Source of the DNA: Polyodon spathula
Taxonomy: Eukaryota > Chordata > Actinopteri > Acipenseriformes > Polyodontidae
Assembly: GCF_017654505.1 (NCBI RefSeq)
Contig: NC_054548.1
Coordinates: 27,560,969 to 27,624,968, forward strand
Length of the DNA: 64,000 nt
Reading direction: 5' to 3'
Part shown: positions 1 to 11,570 of the stretch, piece after piece
Layout of the letters: each line of letters opens with the position of its first letter
Numbering within the stretch: position 1 is the stretch's first letter
The notes under the pieces: model-generated
The model's input: the letters and a program-made list of their open reading frames with translations, nothing else
Told to the model about the DNA's origin: nothing
Databases searched by the model: none
Program-made: the position numbers and the translations under genes

Positions 1-356
1 GAACACAAAAAAAGGATCTTTTGGTCTTCAGCTCGAGGGTATCTGCCTATTTCATCTCCCATGACACAGCAGTTTTATTCCCGCAGACTCTTTACAGCAA
101 TACTGGTAGATGGAGGGATGTCTCTAAAAATAACCAATAAACACAAAGGTTAAAAGAGTTCAGTTGGTCTTTTTTGTGTGCACCATTCTCTTCAATACTG
201 TGCAAAAATCTCAAAATCTTAAAAACTATTAAAACATGCAAGTCTCGCTACTTGCACTTTGCTTGGCTCTTCTGGCTCAGTCTGTCCATTTCTCTTCATG
301 TTTCTTGGTGCGCGTGGTTCTCTAGCTGCCATAAACTCACTGATATAGGTCCGAGG
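1..356. other. Unassigned sequence at left edge
   Basis: I recognise no gene, terminal repeat or microsatellite here. The 81-codon frame starting at 174 has no family resemblance and is probably chance. Confidence 0.5.
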
Positions 357-802
357 CAGTGTTGCCAGATGGGTGGGTTCACGCCCAATTGGGCTTGTAT
401 TTTTACTATTGTGTGTTAAAAAATGGTTTTGGACAGGTGCCTATTTTTGGGCTGGTATTGGGCATTTGCGGACGTATTACATTCTGATATTTTGAATAGT
501 TTTAAAATATTTATAATTAAAATATCTAAGCAAAATACACAAAGACGAGCTGGGGGTCAGGCATTGATTCCCAGGGATCCGACACACACACTCAGAAAAA
601 CCAAATAGGTTAAACTAGCTAGTAAATTTAATAAACATAGTTACAACTATGTTTACTAAATTTAAAGCAAAATTGCCTGTGTCGATGATTATATATGATA
701 AGCGTATTGATTTCGTTACCAAACAACCAAAAAAAGCCTTGCATGTTGTTTTGTGTAAAAAAGGGTTTTGGCAGGTTTTTGTAAAAATAGTTGGCAACAC
801 TG
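357..802. mobile_element. hAT-like non-autonomous element (MITE)
   Basis: The interval starts with CAGTGTTGCCAGAT and ends with the near-complement TTGGCAACACTG, giving terminal inverted repeats of at least 11 bp that begin CAG and end CTG, as hAT elements do. The eight bases before it (GTCCGAGG) and after it (TTCAGAGG) agree at six of eight positions, which fits an aged 8-bp hAT target duplication. The inside is AT-rich, and its short reading frames show no transposase motif. It is best read as a MITE mobilised in trans by an unknown hAT transposase. The termini and flanks are seen directly; the superfamily is inferred from terminus and duplication length. Confidence 0.6.
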
Positions 803-1555
803 TTCAGAGGGTGGTACAAGCTGACGCATTGCCCAATCCTAACAGGAAATCTTTTTTCTAACCCTATTGCCTATGGTGAATCTTGCCGTCAATCAATATC
901 AAGGTAATCTGGAAATACTTCAGAGGCAGGTCGATAAGGAGGGAGTAAATCAGGGAATGTAGCAGCAAAAAAAAAACATTACATGCTCAACGAAAATCCA
1001 CACACACAAGTGAAAATAGGACACGTTTTTTGAAAATAATCAGTATAAAACAGTTTAACATTAGAACCGCTAAGATTTCGGACTACATGTAACCGTCTCA
1101 CCCACAAAATGTGTGGCTCGATTTTAAAAAGGCTTTGATATGAAAATGAAAAAGAAACAATCTGATAGAGCTTAATATTTTTATTTATGGACATAATACA
1201 TAACATTTTGAGAGCAGAAACAGCGTATTTACATCGTAAATTAAACTTATTTCTTATTTTTTTCAAAAAGAGCACATTTACATAAATATGAAAAACTAAT
1301 AAAATAAACTTTACGCAATAAATGCCTTTGTAAACAGGTGTAGAAAGCTGGATGCACATATAAAATTATAAAACATAAATAACTAGTAATAAAAATAGCA
1401 TAAAACAAAAATATAACATAATTTGTGCAACGTGAAAGCGCTTTGAGTGAAACAGAGTTCAAAGGATCTGTCTGTTCAGAGTTCTATTAAAGCTTTCTAA
1501 GTACAATCTATGCAGAAAACATGCTCTTCAACAGTACTACAGCATTTGCTGCTGC
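803..1555. other. Unassigned AT-rich sequence
   Basis: This stretch is AT-rich with short A and T runs. The minus-strand frames between 979 and 1462 are low-complexity and match no family I know. I see no gene or mobile element boundary here. Confidence 0.45.
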
Positions 1556-3168
1556 TCTTAACCCTAACCCTCTACTCCCCTTCATCTACTCCCTTCTCAA
1601 CATCTCTCTCCTCTCTGGCCTCTTTCCCTCTGCCTTCAAACAAGCCTCTCCCTCTTACCCTTCCTTTCTAAAACTCTCGAGCAGGTAGCACACCGCCAGC
1701 TCTCTGCTTTCTTGTCTAACCAGTGTCTGCTCGACCCTCTCCAATGTGATTTCTGCTCTGCTCACTCCACTGAAACTGCTCTCCTATCTATCACTAACTT
1801 GCTAAACTCTGCCTGTACTGCCTCTCTCCTCTGTCCTAATTCTCCTCGATCTCCCTACTGCCTTTGACACTGTCGATCACTCGATTCTTCTTTCCTCTCT
1901 TGCTGACCTAGGAATCTCAGGCACTGCTCTGGCCTGGTTCTCCTCCTACCTCTCCAACCGCACCTGCCAGGTAACCTGGGCGGCTCAAATCTCCACACCT
2001 CACCCTCTCTCAGTCCCCCAAGGATCAGTCTTGGGTCCGCTCCTGTTCTCTCTCTACACCTGCTCTTTGGGCCCCCTCATCACATCCTGTGGTTTCATTT
2101 CTATGCTGATGATGCTCAGATCTTCCTGTCCTTCACCCCCTCTGACACCATCCCCTCTCATATCTCTATCCGTCTGTCTGCTATCTCCTCCTGGATGATC
2201 TCACATCACCTCAAACTCAGCCTCTCTAAATCTGACCTACTTTTCTTCCCCTCCTCATCTGCCCCCTCCTCTGATGTCTCTATCTCTATTCCTCTGGAAT
2301 CTACCACACTCTCTCCCTCCTTTTCAGCCAAGAACCTGCCGAGTAACCCTGGACCCCTACCTCTCCTACTCTCAGCCCATCTCCACTCTAGCACGCACCT
2401 GCCATTTCTCCCTGAGCAACATATAAAGAATCCGACCCTTCCTCACCAACGACTCCACGCAACTCCTTGTCCGGGCCCTGGTACTGTCCCACCTAGACTA
2501 CTTCACCTCCCTCCTGGCCGGCTTCCCCCGTCCACTCCAGCTCATCCAGAACTCCACTGCTCGTCTGGTGTTCTCTCTGACTCGCTTCACCCATGCTACT
2601 CCACTGTTCCGCTCATTCCACTGGCTCCCGATCACCGCTTGCATCCAGTTCAAGACTCTTGTACTCACCTACTGATTACTTGAACAGACTGCACCCAGCT
2701 ACCTCCAAACCCTCATCTCTCCCTACACCCCCACCCAACCTCTCTGCTCCGCCTGCACTAGAAGACTGGCTGTACTGCTATGCTTCTCTGTCTCCAGACC
2801 CCGCTCCTTCTCCACCCTCGCCCCGCAGTGGTGGAATGCCCAGTCCCTGATCACCTTCCGGCGCCTCCTCAAGACACGCCTCTTCAGACAACACTTGTAA
2901 AACTCAACTCTTCCCTTCAGGACAATATAGCACTCTTCCTTTAATGCACTTTAACTTGCACTTATCTGCTCCTTAATTTACTGTATTTAATTCTGCACTT
3001 AACCCAATCTGTACTATTTTGTATTTCTCCTGCATTCGTATCTTACCCTGATGTATCAACACTGTTATCTGCTCCAATATCAAATCATACTATGTTTTGT
3101 ATTTGCTCTTATTAGGACTGCAGTCATTGTATTTTGTATTGTGCTCTTAATTGTACTGTAATTCTTGA
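1556..3168 (+). pseudogene. L2/Maui-type LINE, reverse transcriptase C-terminal half and 3' end
   Basis: Read across several frames, the plus strand encodes the second half of a non-LTR retrotransposon reverse transcriptase. Recognisable blocks in order are an [11 protein letters not shown] block near 1860-1890, a [10 protein letters not shown] block near 1935, [12 protein letters not shown] near 2018-2050, a YADDAQIF catalytic block near 2103-2125, a LKLSLSKSDLLFFP block near 2213-2250, a HLDYFTSLLAGFP block near 2490-2530 and the C-terminal WWN and FRRLLKTRLF region near 2830-2890. About 280 bases of AT-rich 3' UTR follow. Shifts of frame occur between blocks, so nothing intact is encoded. 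L2-clade elements copy themselves by target-primed reverse transcription; this copy lacks the 5' half and endonuclease, as most L2 insertions do. Its 3' end butts against a piggyBac relic. Clade assignment rests on the C-terminal motif style and is an inference. Confidence 0.85.
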
Positions 3169-4816
3169 CATATATTTGGAATCCATGTCAGCTGCAAGCC
3201 AGAATTTGATGCCAAACTTGTCTTATTTATTGGCCATGTACTGTGTCCAGCGACAGTCCTGGCTTATAGCAGGCAATGCTATTTGTGATGAAGCCGTCCC
3301 AAACCTCTAATGCCATGGCAAATTTGCTTGTAAAAAAGAGCAGGCGGGCTGCTTTTGTTGTTCTCAAATCAAAACATGAATCTCAGGATTTCCCGAAAGC
3401 GATTCTGTGATATTGTTTCCTTGATGAATGGAAGACCCCACTCTTCTGAGCAGTAGCTCTCCACATGAATGCTTTTGCCAGCATATGCGCCACGCACATA
3501 CAGGATTGCAATGAAAGCCTTTAATTCCTCCAAAGACAGTTCCCAGGGGTCAATATTCAGTACCCGCTGTACCTCTGCCATGGTACAGTGCTGAATGTGA
3601 AGTAGCAGTTGCATTGAGATCAACAACAGAAGTGCACTGTGTGGAGTATCTATGTTTCGTTTTGCGTGCGGTGTTGGGACTGAAGCTTCAGACAAAACAT
3701 TTTCAGATGTGTGTTTTTTCTCAAAGCCTCATCACTGAGATTAATAATTTTCCAAACTGTCCTGTCTTTGCCTGTCTCCTGATTTACACTGGGAGAAGCT
3801 GATGCAGCATGTGAGGTTGTTCTTGGTGCTGGTGGTGCTGAAGTGGCAGGTGCAGGAGGATAACAGGGACAGCAGCTGTTTCCCCAGTACTGGATCTGAA
3901 TCTGCCATGGCCACGACCTCTTCCTCTCCCCCTGGTCAGAACTTGTTGTGTTTGAACTGCAGGTAAATCTGGCTTGGTGTCTTCACTTTCACTGTCGGAA
4001 CTGCTGGTTTCAACAGCCCAGGATGCGTCGCTAGCATTATCACTCACCCCGCCATCAGAATCTTCTTCAGCCAAATATTGTAACAGTTCAAGCACTTCTT
4101 CTGTATTCAGTACTCGTCTTTGAGCCATCTTCTCAGTTAGTATACAGATAATAATGAATTGGAGTGCCCACAGCAGAGTCTAATAAAAGCTAGCACCAGC
4201 CAGCCTGTCACTAGCCCTGCACCTAATACAAAAGAATTAGCATACATGATCAAGAGGTGACTGATCAAGGCATTGATCACAACATCTGGGTTTGCAATGT
4301 TCTCAAGATGGAATTACAAAGGACACATACAAATTTGCTGAGCTGATTCAGAGGACAGGCAGATTAGAAAAAAGTAGTGTAGCTATATCACACTGTATTG
4401 TGATTCAATGTGTATATTTCATGACAACTGCTAATAACAACAACAATAATAATAATAATAATAATAATACATGATGTGTAGAATGACTTTCATTAGTGTT
4501 TCAGCACTCGATAGGAGTATATAATACATTCTTTCACAATGACTTTGATTTTATTACAAAACCCAGACAAAATTGTTGGCTATATTGTATTGATTTCAAT
4601 ATGCCGCATAAACTGCAGGTTTGGCGGTTGAAGAAGCAAATGCTTATAACTGATTCAATTTTATGATTCTGCAGCTGAAACACCATGTGGGTGTTTAATT
4701 CAAATATTTAATAACACTTAAGAACGCACATGCACAAGATATTAACATACGCAGAGATATTTAAATTTGAATTGCAAAAGCCATTCAAAAAGCGGCTATG
4801 GCACTGCTAGTGTTAA
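3169..4816 (-). pseudogene. piggyBac-type transposase, truncated and frameshifted
   Basis: On the minus strand a frame starts at 4128 (MAQRRVLNTEEVLELL) and runs through an acidic and serine-rich N-terminus and an RGRGRGRGHGR stretch, as in PGBD/piggyBac proteins. After a frameshift near 3700-3790 the start of the DDE_Tnp_1_7 domain follows (LSLEELKAFIAILYVRGAY, then SEEWGLPFIKETISQNRF, 3369-3560). A further shifted block at 3180-3310 holds TQYMANK, DKFGIKFWLAADMDSKY, a hallmark of the family core. The downstream catalytic part is gone where the L2 3' end begins. Upstream, at 4790-4816, the sequence read on the minus strand is TTAACACTAGCAGTGCC, a plausible piggyBac terminus at its TTAA target. 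The 4129-4790 stretch would be element 5' region. The transposase is inactive. Confidence 0.8.
4434..4470. repeat. (AAC/AAT)n microsatellite
   Basis: A short AAC run passes into about nine AAT units, lying within the probable 5' region of the piggyBac relic. Confidence 0.9.
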
Positions 4817-5757
4817 AAAAAAGGCACAACAATATAGTGACAAATCATAACTTGCTCATTAAACAAAATAAATAATAATACTAATAAAGTAAACACATTT
4901 AGTCACTACTGTGACACATTTTGGTGGCCTGTATATGAGAACTAAACAATTATTTGTATGTGAACCTCTGATGATATTTATTTGGTGTTGAAATTTCTAA
5001 AATCTTTAAATGTGTGGTACAGAAAATAATTTAATGGTGGATCATCAGTGTTAATCTTTTCTCTAACTTTTTTGTGCCTACCGCAGGCAAATCATTAGAT
5101 TATGCATGTTTGCAGCAGTGTTTAGGATTTCCAACAATGGATCCAATTAAAATTAGTTTAGATTATATGTTACTCCAAAGAGTTACTTTAAATGAGTCAA
5201 GTTGGTGTATTGTAGGTTAAGAGAGAGTCAGTATGTTAAGATTTAAGTGTGTGACTTTTTCTGCCACTTTGTTGCTATCTAGGCTAAGGAACACAAGATA
5301 CTGAGAGATCCCAGTCTCCATCTGTGTTTTTGTTTGCCTCACCTTGTTGATACCTGAGTCTGCTTTAGGAACATCAACATCTGCTGGAACCTGCCACAGT
5401 CTTGCCACACGCTTGTTACGTTCATGTTGGAAATATCACAAGGTATTTCCTGTAAAAAGTTAATTAAAACGAGGTTCAAAGAGGTTCGCGGAGGAGTGAA
5501 AATTGTATCCCTTGACTGCTCAGAAAGGAAACAGTTTGCATACACTTAAACAGTGCTTATAGATAGTGTATTTATATTGTGCAGGGCTTAATAAAAAAAT
5601 GTAAAGCTCCTATAAATAAACGCCTTGCAGGTAAAAATGATTGAAAGGAGCTGTAAGAACTTGAAAGGTCCCTGTAGCACTGGCATGTCATTTTAATTAC
5701 CCTTTCTGAATACCCTGGGTGGATAGCTAATTAATCCTTGGGTTAATGTAATAATAT
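4817..5757. other. Unassigned sequence
   Basis: No gene or element boundary is visible. Two overlapping minus-strand frames at 5217-5545 have no recognisable motif, and a short TTTA run leads into the next repeat. Confidence 0.4.
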
Positions 5758-6065
5758 TTATTTATTTATTTATTGCATTTATATAGTGATTTTTATACAA
5801 AAGTATCAGAAAGCACTGTACCGTACATAGCAGAAAAAAAGACCAAACCACAATACATTTGTATAGCCTGTCACACATACAACTGCCACAATCATACCAT
5901 TTAAATAACAGATTTAAATAACAGTATACACATAATACAAAAGCAGCAATTTTAAAGATATATTAAAATGGTAATGGTAAAATGATACTTTAGTAACCTC
6001 CCTAATATGAGTCTCAAATGAGAGATCTGGATCAAAGATGACCCCCAAACTCTTTAAAATGGTAA
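5758..6065 (-). repeat. L2-like LINE fragment with 3' tail
   Basis: Read on the minus strand, 6065-6000 encodes KSLGVIFDPDLSFETHI, the block found late in L2-type reverse transcriptases. The AT-rich stretch that follows ends near 5758 in a tail of the form CACTATATAAATGCAATAAA, typical of L2-group 3' ends in fish. Everything between is deleted or decayed. The block match is direct; L2 membership is inferred. Confidence 0.55.
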
Positions 6066-6236
6066 CAATAATAAATGGACTGCTGGAATTACAGGGTTAT
6101 TAATTCCGTCAAGGTTTCTTTGACATTAAAATGTTATTAAAATGTATTTTTCACCATTTCCCTGAAATGCAAATTATAACTGACAGTCAACACAGCACAG
6201 CAGTTTTTTAAAATATTTTTATTATATATACGGAAC

Positions 6237-6975
6237 TGTGGCGAAGTGGTGAGTGAATACAGGTGAGTGCAGTGCAGAGTGGATTAATCACACAGACAAT
6301 AATTAACAGGTGCAAGGGTGTTTATGGAAATTACATCAATATCCAGAACCTTATGGCAAACACCTGTAAATAATAAATGATGAATACAGCGGCGTGTATC
6401 ACTCGGTATTTGTAAAATCCCACAGGTTTGACCCGCAACCAAAAGTCTTAGTTTAACACACCAACACTAAACACAAAACAGAAACACAATTCTTAGTGAA
6501 AGTGAATAAGTGGTCGTAGTGCAGTTCTCTGTGAAAATGCAGGTGTGAAAGTGATGATCGGGTTTATGCTGGTTTTCACTACAGCTCCATATCGTGTTAC
6601 TGGTAGTCTATTAAAAACAGACAACTGTTAACAAACACGAACAGACACAAGACAAAACTCACGGTTCACAATACGGCAACACAGACTCCTTGTAGGTTAA
6701 AACACTAACCATTTACCAAAGGAACATATCACTTACACTATGCTTCCTATTATACCTTCGCTCATGACCCTTAGGTTAACAAGGCCGAGCCGTCTCCCAT
6801 CCGAGTCATTGAACTATGGGTGCCGTAGCTCAGCCCCCTTCCTAAATGACCGACTTCCACCTGCTCTAAGGAATAAATTGTTGTGCCATTTAGTTAAGGG
6901 TACTCCATTCCTTTTATATAGTGCCCTCACAGGTCGGGAGGGAGATTTAACACCAAGAATTCGATCTCTGTCACA
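6237..6975 (-). mobile_element. Solo LTR, family A (minus orientation), TSD GGAAC
   Basis: The 739-bp interval begins TGTGGCGAAGTGGTG and ends ATCTCTGTCACA, so it has TG...CA ends. It is flanked on both sides by the exact 5-bp duplication GGAAC (6232-6236 and 6976-6980). On the minus strand it starts TGTGACAGAGAT and has CTCCCTCCCGACCTGTGAGG shortly after, a block shared with the LTRs at 42396, 43264 and 44151. That shared block, the 5-bp duplication and the absence of internal sequence mark a solo LTR left by recombination between the two LTRs of a Ty3/gypsy-like element. Retroviral origin is not excluded, but no internal sequence remains to decide. Confidence 0.88.
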
Positions 6976-6980
6976 GGAAC

Positions 6981-7515
6981 TTACATGGATAAATAACAAA
7001 ACATAAGAAAAGATTTGTACTCTCATACCTGTTTCAGGACTTGGGATATCCTCATAATGGTAATTGTAGAGCTTGTCCTGTTTACTGGGATGGGGCAGGA
7101 CTCATTGATAATTGAAAGAAAATGTACTGGTAATTTCTTCTGTATGGGCTCGAACTTAATAATTAGGCAAACTGTCTCCATAGATTATAAATAGCTGATG
7201 AATTGGCATACATGTTGTATTTCTACTAACGCCTATTAAAGCATCATGATAATGCCACTATAGTGATGGTTTCAACATTGTTTCTATTTTAAACTTCAAT
7301 TTTCAACCATTAATATCTTGGCAATGGTAGGGGTAGGGTTACATTGTCTTTGTAAACCTTTAAATGGTCTTTTAATACGGTTAGTATTTTAAGATAAAAG
7401 GGGGTAAAAACATAAAAAAATCCCCTGTATTAAATGTGAATTAAAATTGAATTTTCGGTGGGGGATATCAGCTCTCTGCGTCCAACCTCCTAGAACTCAT
7501 TTTGATACATATATA
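6981..7515. other. Unassigned sequence
   Basis: I see no gene or repeat family in this stretch; it ends in a short TA run at the Tc1 insertion point. Confidence 0.4.
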
Positions 7516-8876
<1,361 letters not shown>

Positions 8877-8879
8877 ATA

Positions 8880-10481
8880 TTTATTTATTTAGTGTGAAGG
8901 TAGAGTCTCTACGGCAATACAAAAGTACAAAAATCTGTGAGCCAAACATTCAACTTTAATGGCTTACCAAAAAAGTTTCCGTATGGACATTCATAGCCGC
9001 GCTTTCAACATTTTTCTTCTTCAAAAGGATTCAGTGCGTGATTTATATTCATCTAAAATTGTCTTTATTTGTTAAAAACATGGTGATAAAACAAACAAAC
9101 AAACAATGCGTTTCAACACCTAATGTGTCTTCATCAGGTTCACATATATATATATATGGTGGTGCTTAAAAGAATCTCACTGAGCAAATTTAGAAACACT
9201 CCCTGATTTTTCTCTTTACAACCAAACAAGCAAGATGGACTGAATGGCCTCCTCTCGTTTGTAAACTTTCTTATGTTCTTATATTCTCTCTCATCACAAC
9301 CTCTCAGTGGCAACCCATGACTTCCACAGAAACCTGATGTCGTCAGTTGTCTATTCTTTTATAACTCCAAGCTATTATGCCTTTGTATGGAAATACCGTA
9401 ACCTTCATCAACCTAAGTAGCAATATTAACGTTCTCAGTTTAACACAGTTCCCGATATGAGAAGCACTGCACTTGTGTTTCTTAACTTTTTTTCTGACAG
9501 GTGTTTTAAATCTTTGATTTTGGCTTTGATTTCCAAGCTGTTTCCCCTCCAAACACTATACATGGAAAACACATGTTGCTTTGCTCACCATCAGCCAATC
9601 CTTCTAGTCAAACCATGACACACAAAAGCCTCGGTTTTGTTTCTTGTCAGTTTGTTTAATTGTAATATCCTGGGGCTGGTGTACACCCAGCCTTTTAACC
9701 TCCACCTTCTCTTCTATGCACATAGAAATAAAGGCTTCTGAAGCAAATTGTCAATGCAATTCATTGTACCAGCCGTTTACAAACACACTTCACACTCGCT
9801 GAATAACTGAGTAATTAGCAGGTTGAAGAGTTATCGTAGTTTCTGAAACTGCTTGGGTAATCTTCAATTGTCAGAGATTAGCCACACTTGATTCCCGGTT
9901 TGCTTTGTGTGCACAGCAGGGAGTCCTTGCAAGCCCTGACTGATAAATTGATAAATGCAGAGCAAGTCAAACAACGCTGCGGGCTAACAAAATTTAGCCC
10001 TCTCCGGTCTGATTATAATGCAGACCAAGGAATGTCAACAACGTACAAATGCAAGAGGGCGCACCTTTGCTTTGAATTGAAACAAGGGACTGAATGAAAT
10101 GAAATGATAGAGAAACTAACATTGGCGGCGTTTACATGCACAAGTCATGACAGTTGAACTGTTTACAATACTTTTCAGGAAATGTGTTGCTATGCAGTTC
10201 TGATTTAGGAAAAAAAAAAAAATCATCTGTACCAATGCAAATTACTCAATTCATAGTTATTTAGGGCAGGGGATATTTAAATGACCATGTCTTCTTATTA
10301 ACTAGGAAAAGAACGACTCTGAATATCTTGAGAAGAGATTCTTGCATTGCCATGAAGATAAAAACATTTAACAAGAGAAATTAATTTACGTGTTGTCGCG
10401 CACATTCTGAATTACACCGCACATTAGCTACTTATTTGTCTGGTTACCTTTATGTTTTATTTTGAATATAACCTACAATAT
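8880..10481. other. Unassigned sequence with a possible Penelope-type scrap
   Basis: No gene is visible. At 9100-9143 the minus strand reads as a CTGATGAAGACACATTAGG then TGAAACGCATTG arrangement, reminiscent of Penelope-like element flanks, but this is too short to call. The frames at 9343-9552 and 9888-10097 have no family features. Confidence 0.35.
9225..9285 (+). repeat. CR1/SINE-type 3' tail repeat
   Basis: The phrase GGACTGAATGGCCTCCTCTC followed by CGTTTGTAAACTTTC and TTATGTTCTTA is one I recognise as a common 3' tail of LINE-mobilised repeats in non-teleost fishes. The rest of the element is not discernible. This is recognition from memory. Confidence 0.45.
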
Positions 10482-10482
10482 T

Positions 10483-10548
<66 letters not shown>
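10482..10548. repeat. (TA)n microsatellite
   Basis: About 33 TA units immediately left of a Tc1-family relic. Confidence 0.95.
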
Positions 10549-10551
<3 letters not shown>

Positions 10552-11450
10552 TCCTGTCTGATTTTCTGCATTTTCGCATATTTTTGACATTGAATATTAT
10601 CAGATCTTCAACCAAAATTTAATATTAGATAAAAGGGACCCTGAGTGAAGAAATAACACAAAATTTTGATACTTATTTCATTTATTTATTTAAGACAGTT
10701 ATCTAACACCCAATGCCCCATGTGAAAAAGTAATTGTCCCCTTAGACTCAGTAACTGGTTATGCCACCTTTAGCAGCAATAACTACAACCAAACGCTTCC
10801 TGGAGTTATTGATCAGTCTCTCACAATGCCGTGGAGGAGTTTTGGCCCAATCCTTCATGCAGAACTGCTTCAACTCATTGACATCTGTGGGTTTTCAAGC
10901 ATAAACTGCTCGTTTCAACTCCTGCCACATCTCAGTGGGGTTTAGGTCTGGATTTTGACTAGGCCATTCCAAAACTTAAAATTTCTTGTTCTTCAACCAT
11001 TCTGATGTAGACTTACTTTTGTGTTTCTAATCATTGTCTTGCTGCATGACCCACCTGCACTTCGGTTTCAGCTCCAGCTCACGGACGGATGGCCTGATAT
11101 TCTCCTGTAATATTTTCTTAAACAGAGCAGAATTCATGGTTCCTTCAATGACGGGAAGCTGTCCAGGTCCTGATGCAGCAAAGCATCCCCAAATCATGAC
11201 ACTACCACCACCATGTTTGACTGTTGGTATGAGGTTCTTACTGTGGAATGCAGTGTTTTGTTATCGTCCGACATAACAGGGCTCATGTTGGCCAAAAAAT
11301 TCCACTTTTGACACATATGTCCATAGAACATTGTTACAGAACTCTTGAGGATCATCCAGGTGCTTTTTGGCAAACATCAGATAAGCATTCATGTTCTTCT
11401 TAGTGAGCAGTGGTTTCCGCCTTGCTACTCTGCCAAGAATCTTGTTTTTG
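10549..11450 (-). pseudogene. Second Tc1 family, 3' two-thirds of the element, minus strand
   Basis: Read on the minus strand this is the later part of a Tc1-like element different from its neighbours. The region 11150-11260 corresponds to the central core: complement of CATGGTTCCTTCAATGACGG, then CCTGATGCAGCAAAGCATCC, then CATGACACTACCACCACCAT, i.e. a GGGSVM-like strand and the second catalytic block. The block near 10930-10975 (complement of GTTTAGGTCTGGATTTTGAC) is the SPDLN region with the last acidic residue. The end near 10700-10760 holds the C-terminal AAKGG-type block. No frame is open across it. At 11450 it stops abruptly and continues as the terminus of the neighbouring Tc1 family, so the transposase N-terminus and the other end are missing. 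Confidence 0.75.
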
Positions 11451-11568
11451 CCTCAGTGTTTAAAAATAAAATATCAAACAGAACAAAATTTCAGTGTACC
11501 ATTTGTAATTCGGTAATATGAGAAAATTGGTCAGTGGTCTGAATACTTTTTCAAGGCACTATATATAT
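11451..11568 (-). mobile_element. Orphan terminus of the Tc1 family found intact next door
   Basis: These ~115 bases (CAGTGTTTAAAAATAAAATA, then ATTCGGTAATATGAGAAAAT, then GTCTGAATACTTTTTCAAGG and CACT) match the right-hand end of the element at 11571-13137 almost base for base (13024-13136). They are one terminal arm with its outer direct repeat and nothing else, spliced onto the preceding Tc1 relic. Confidence 0.75.
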
Positions 11569-11570
11569 AT

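Noticed and set aside
1556..1575. TTAACCCTAACCC telomere-like word
   Set aside because: Only two units, and it translates in frame as part of the L2 reverse transcriptase (NPNPLL).
9100..9145. Penelope-like GAAACGCATTG and CTGATGAAGACAC phrase
   Set aside because: Too short, and no RT or GIY-YIG sequence is nearby.
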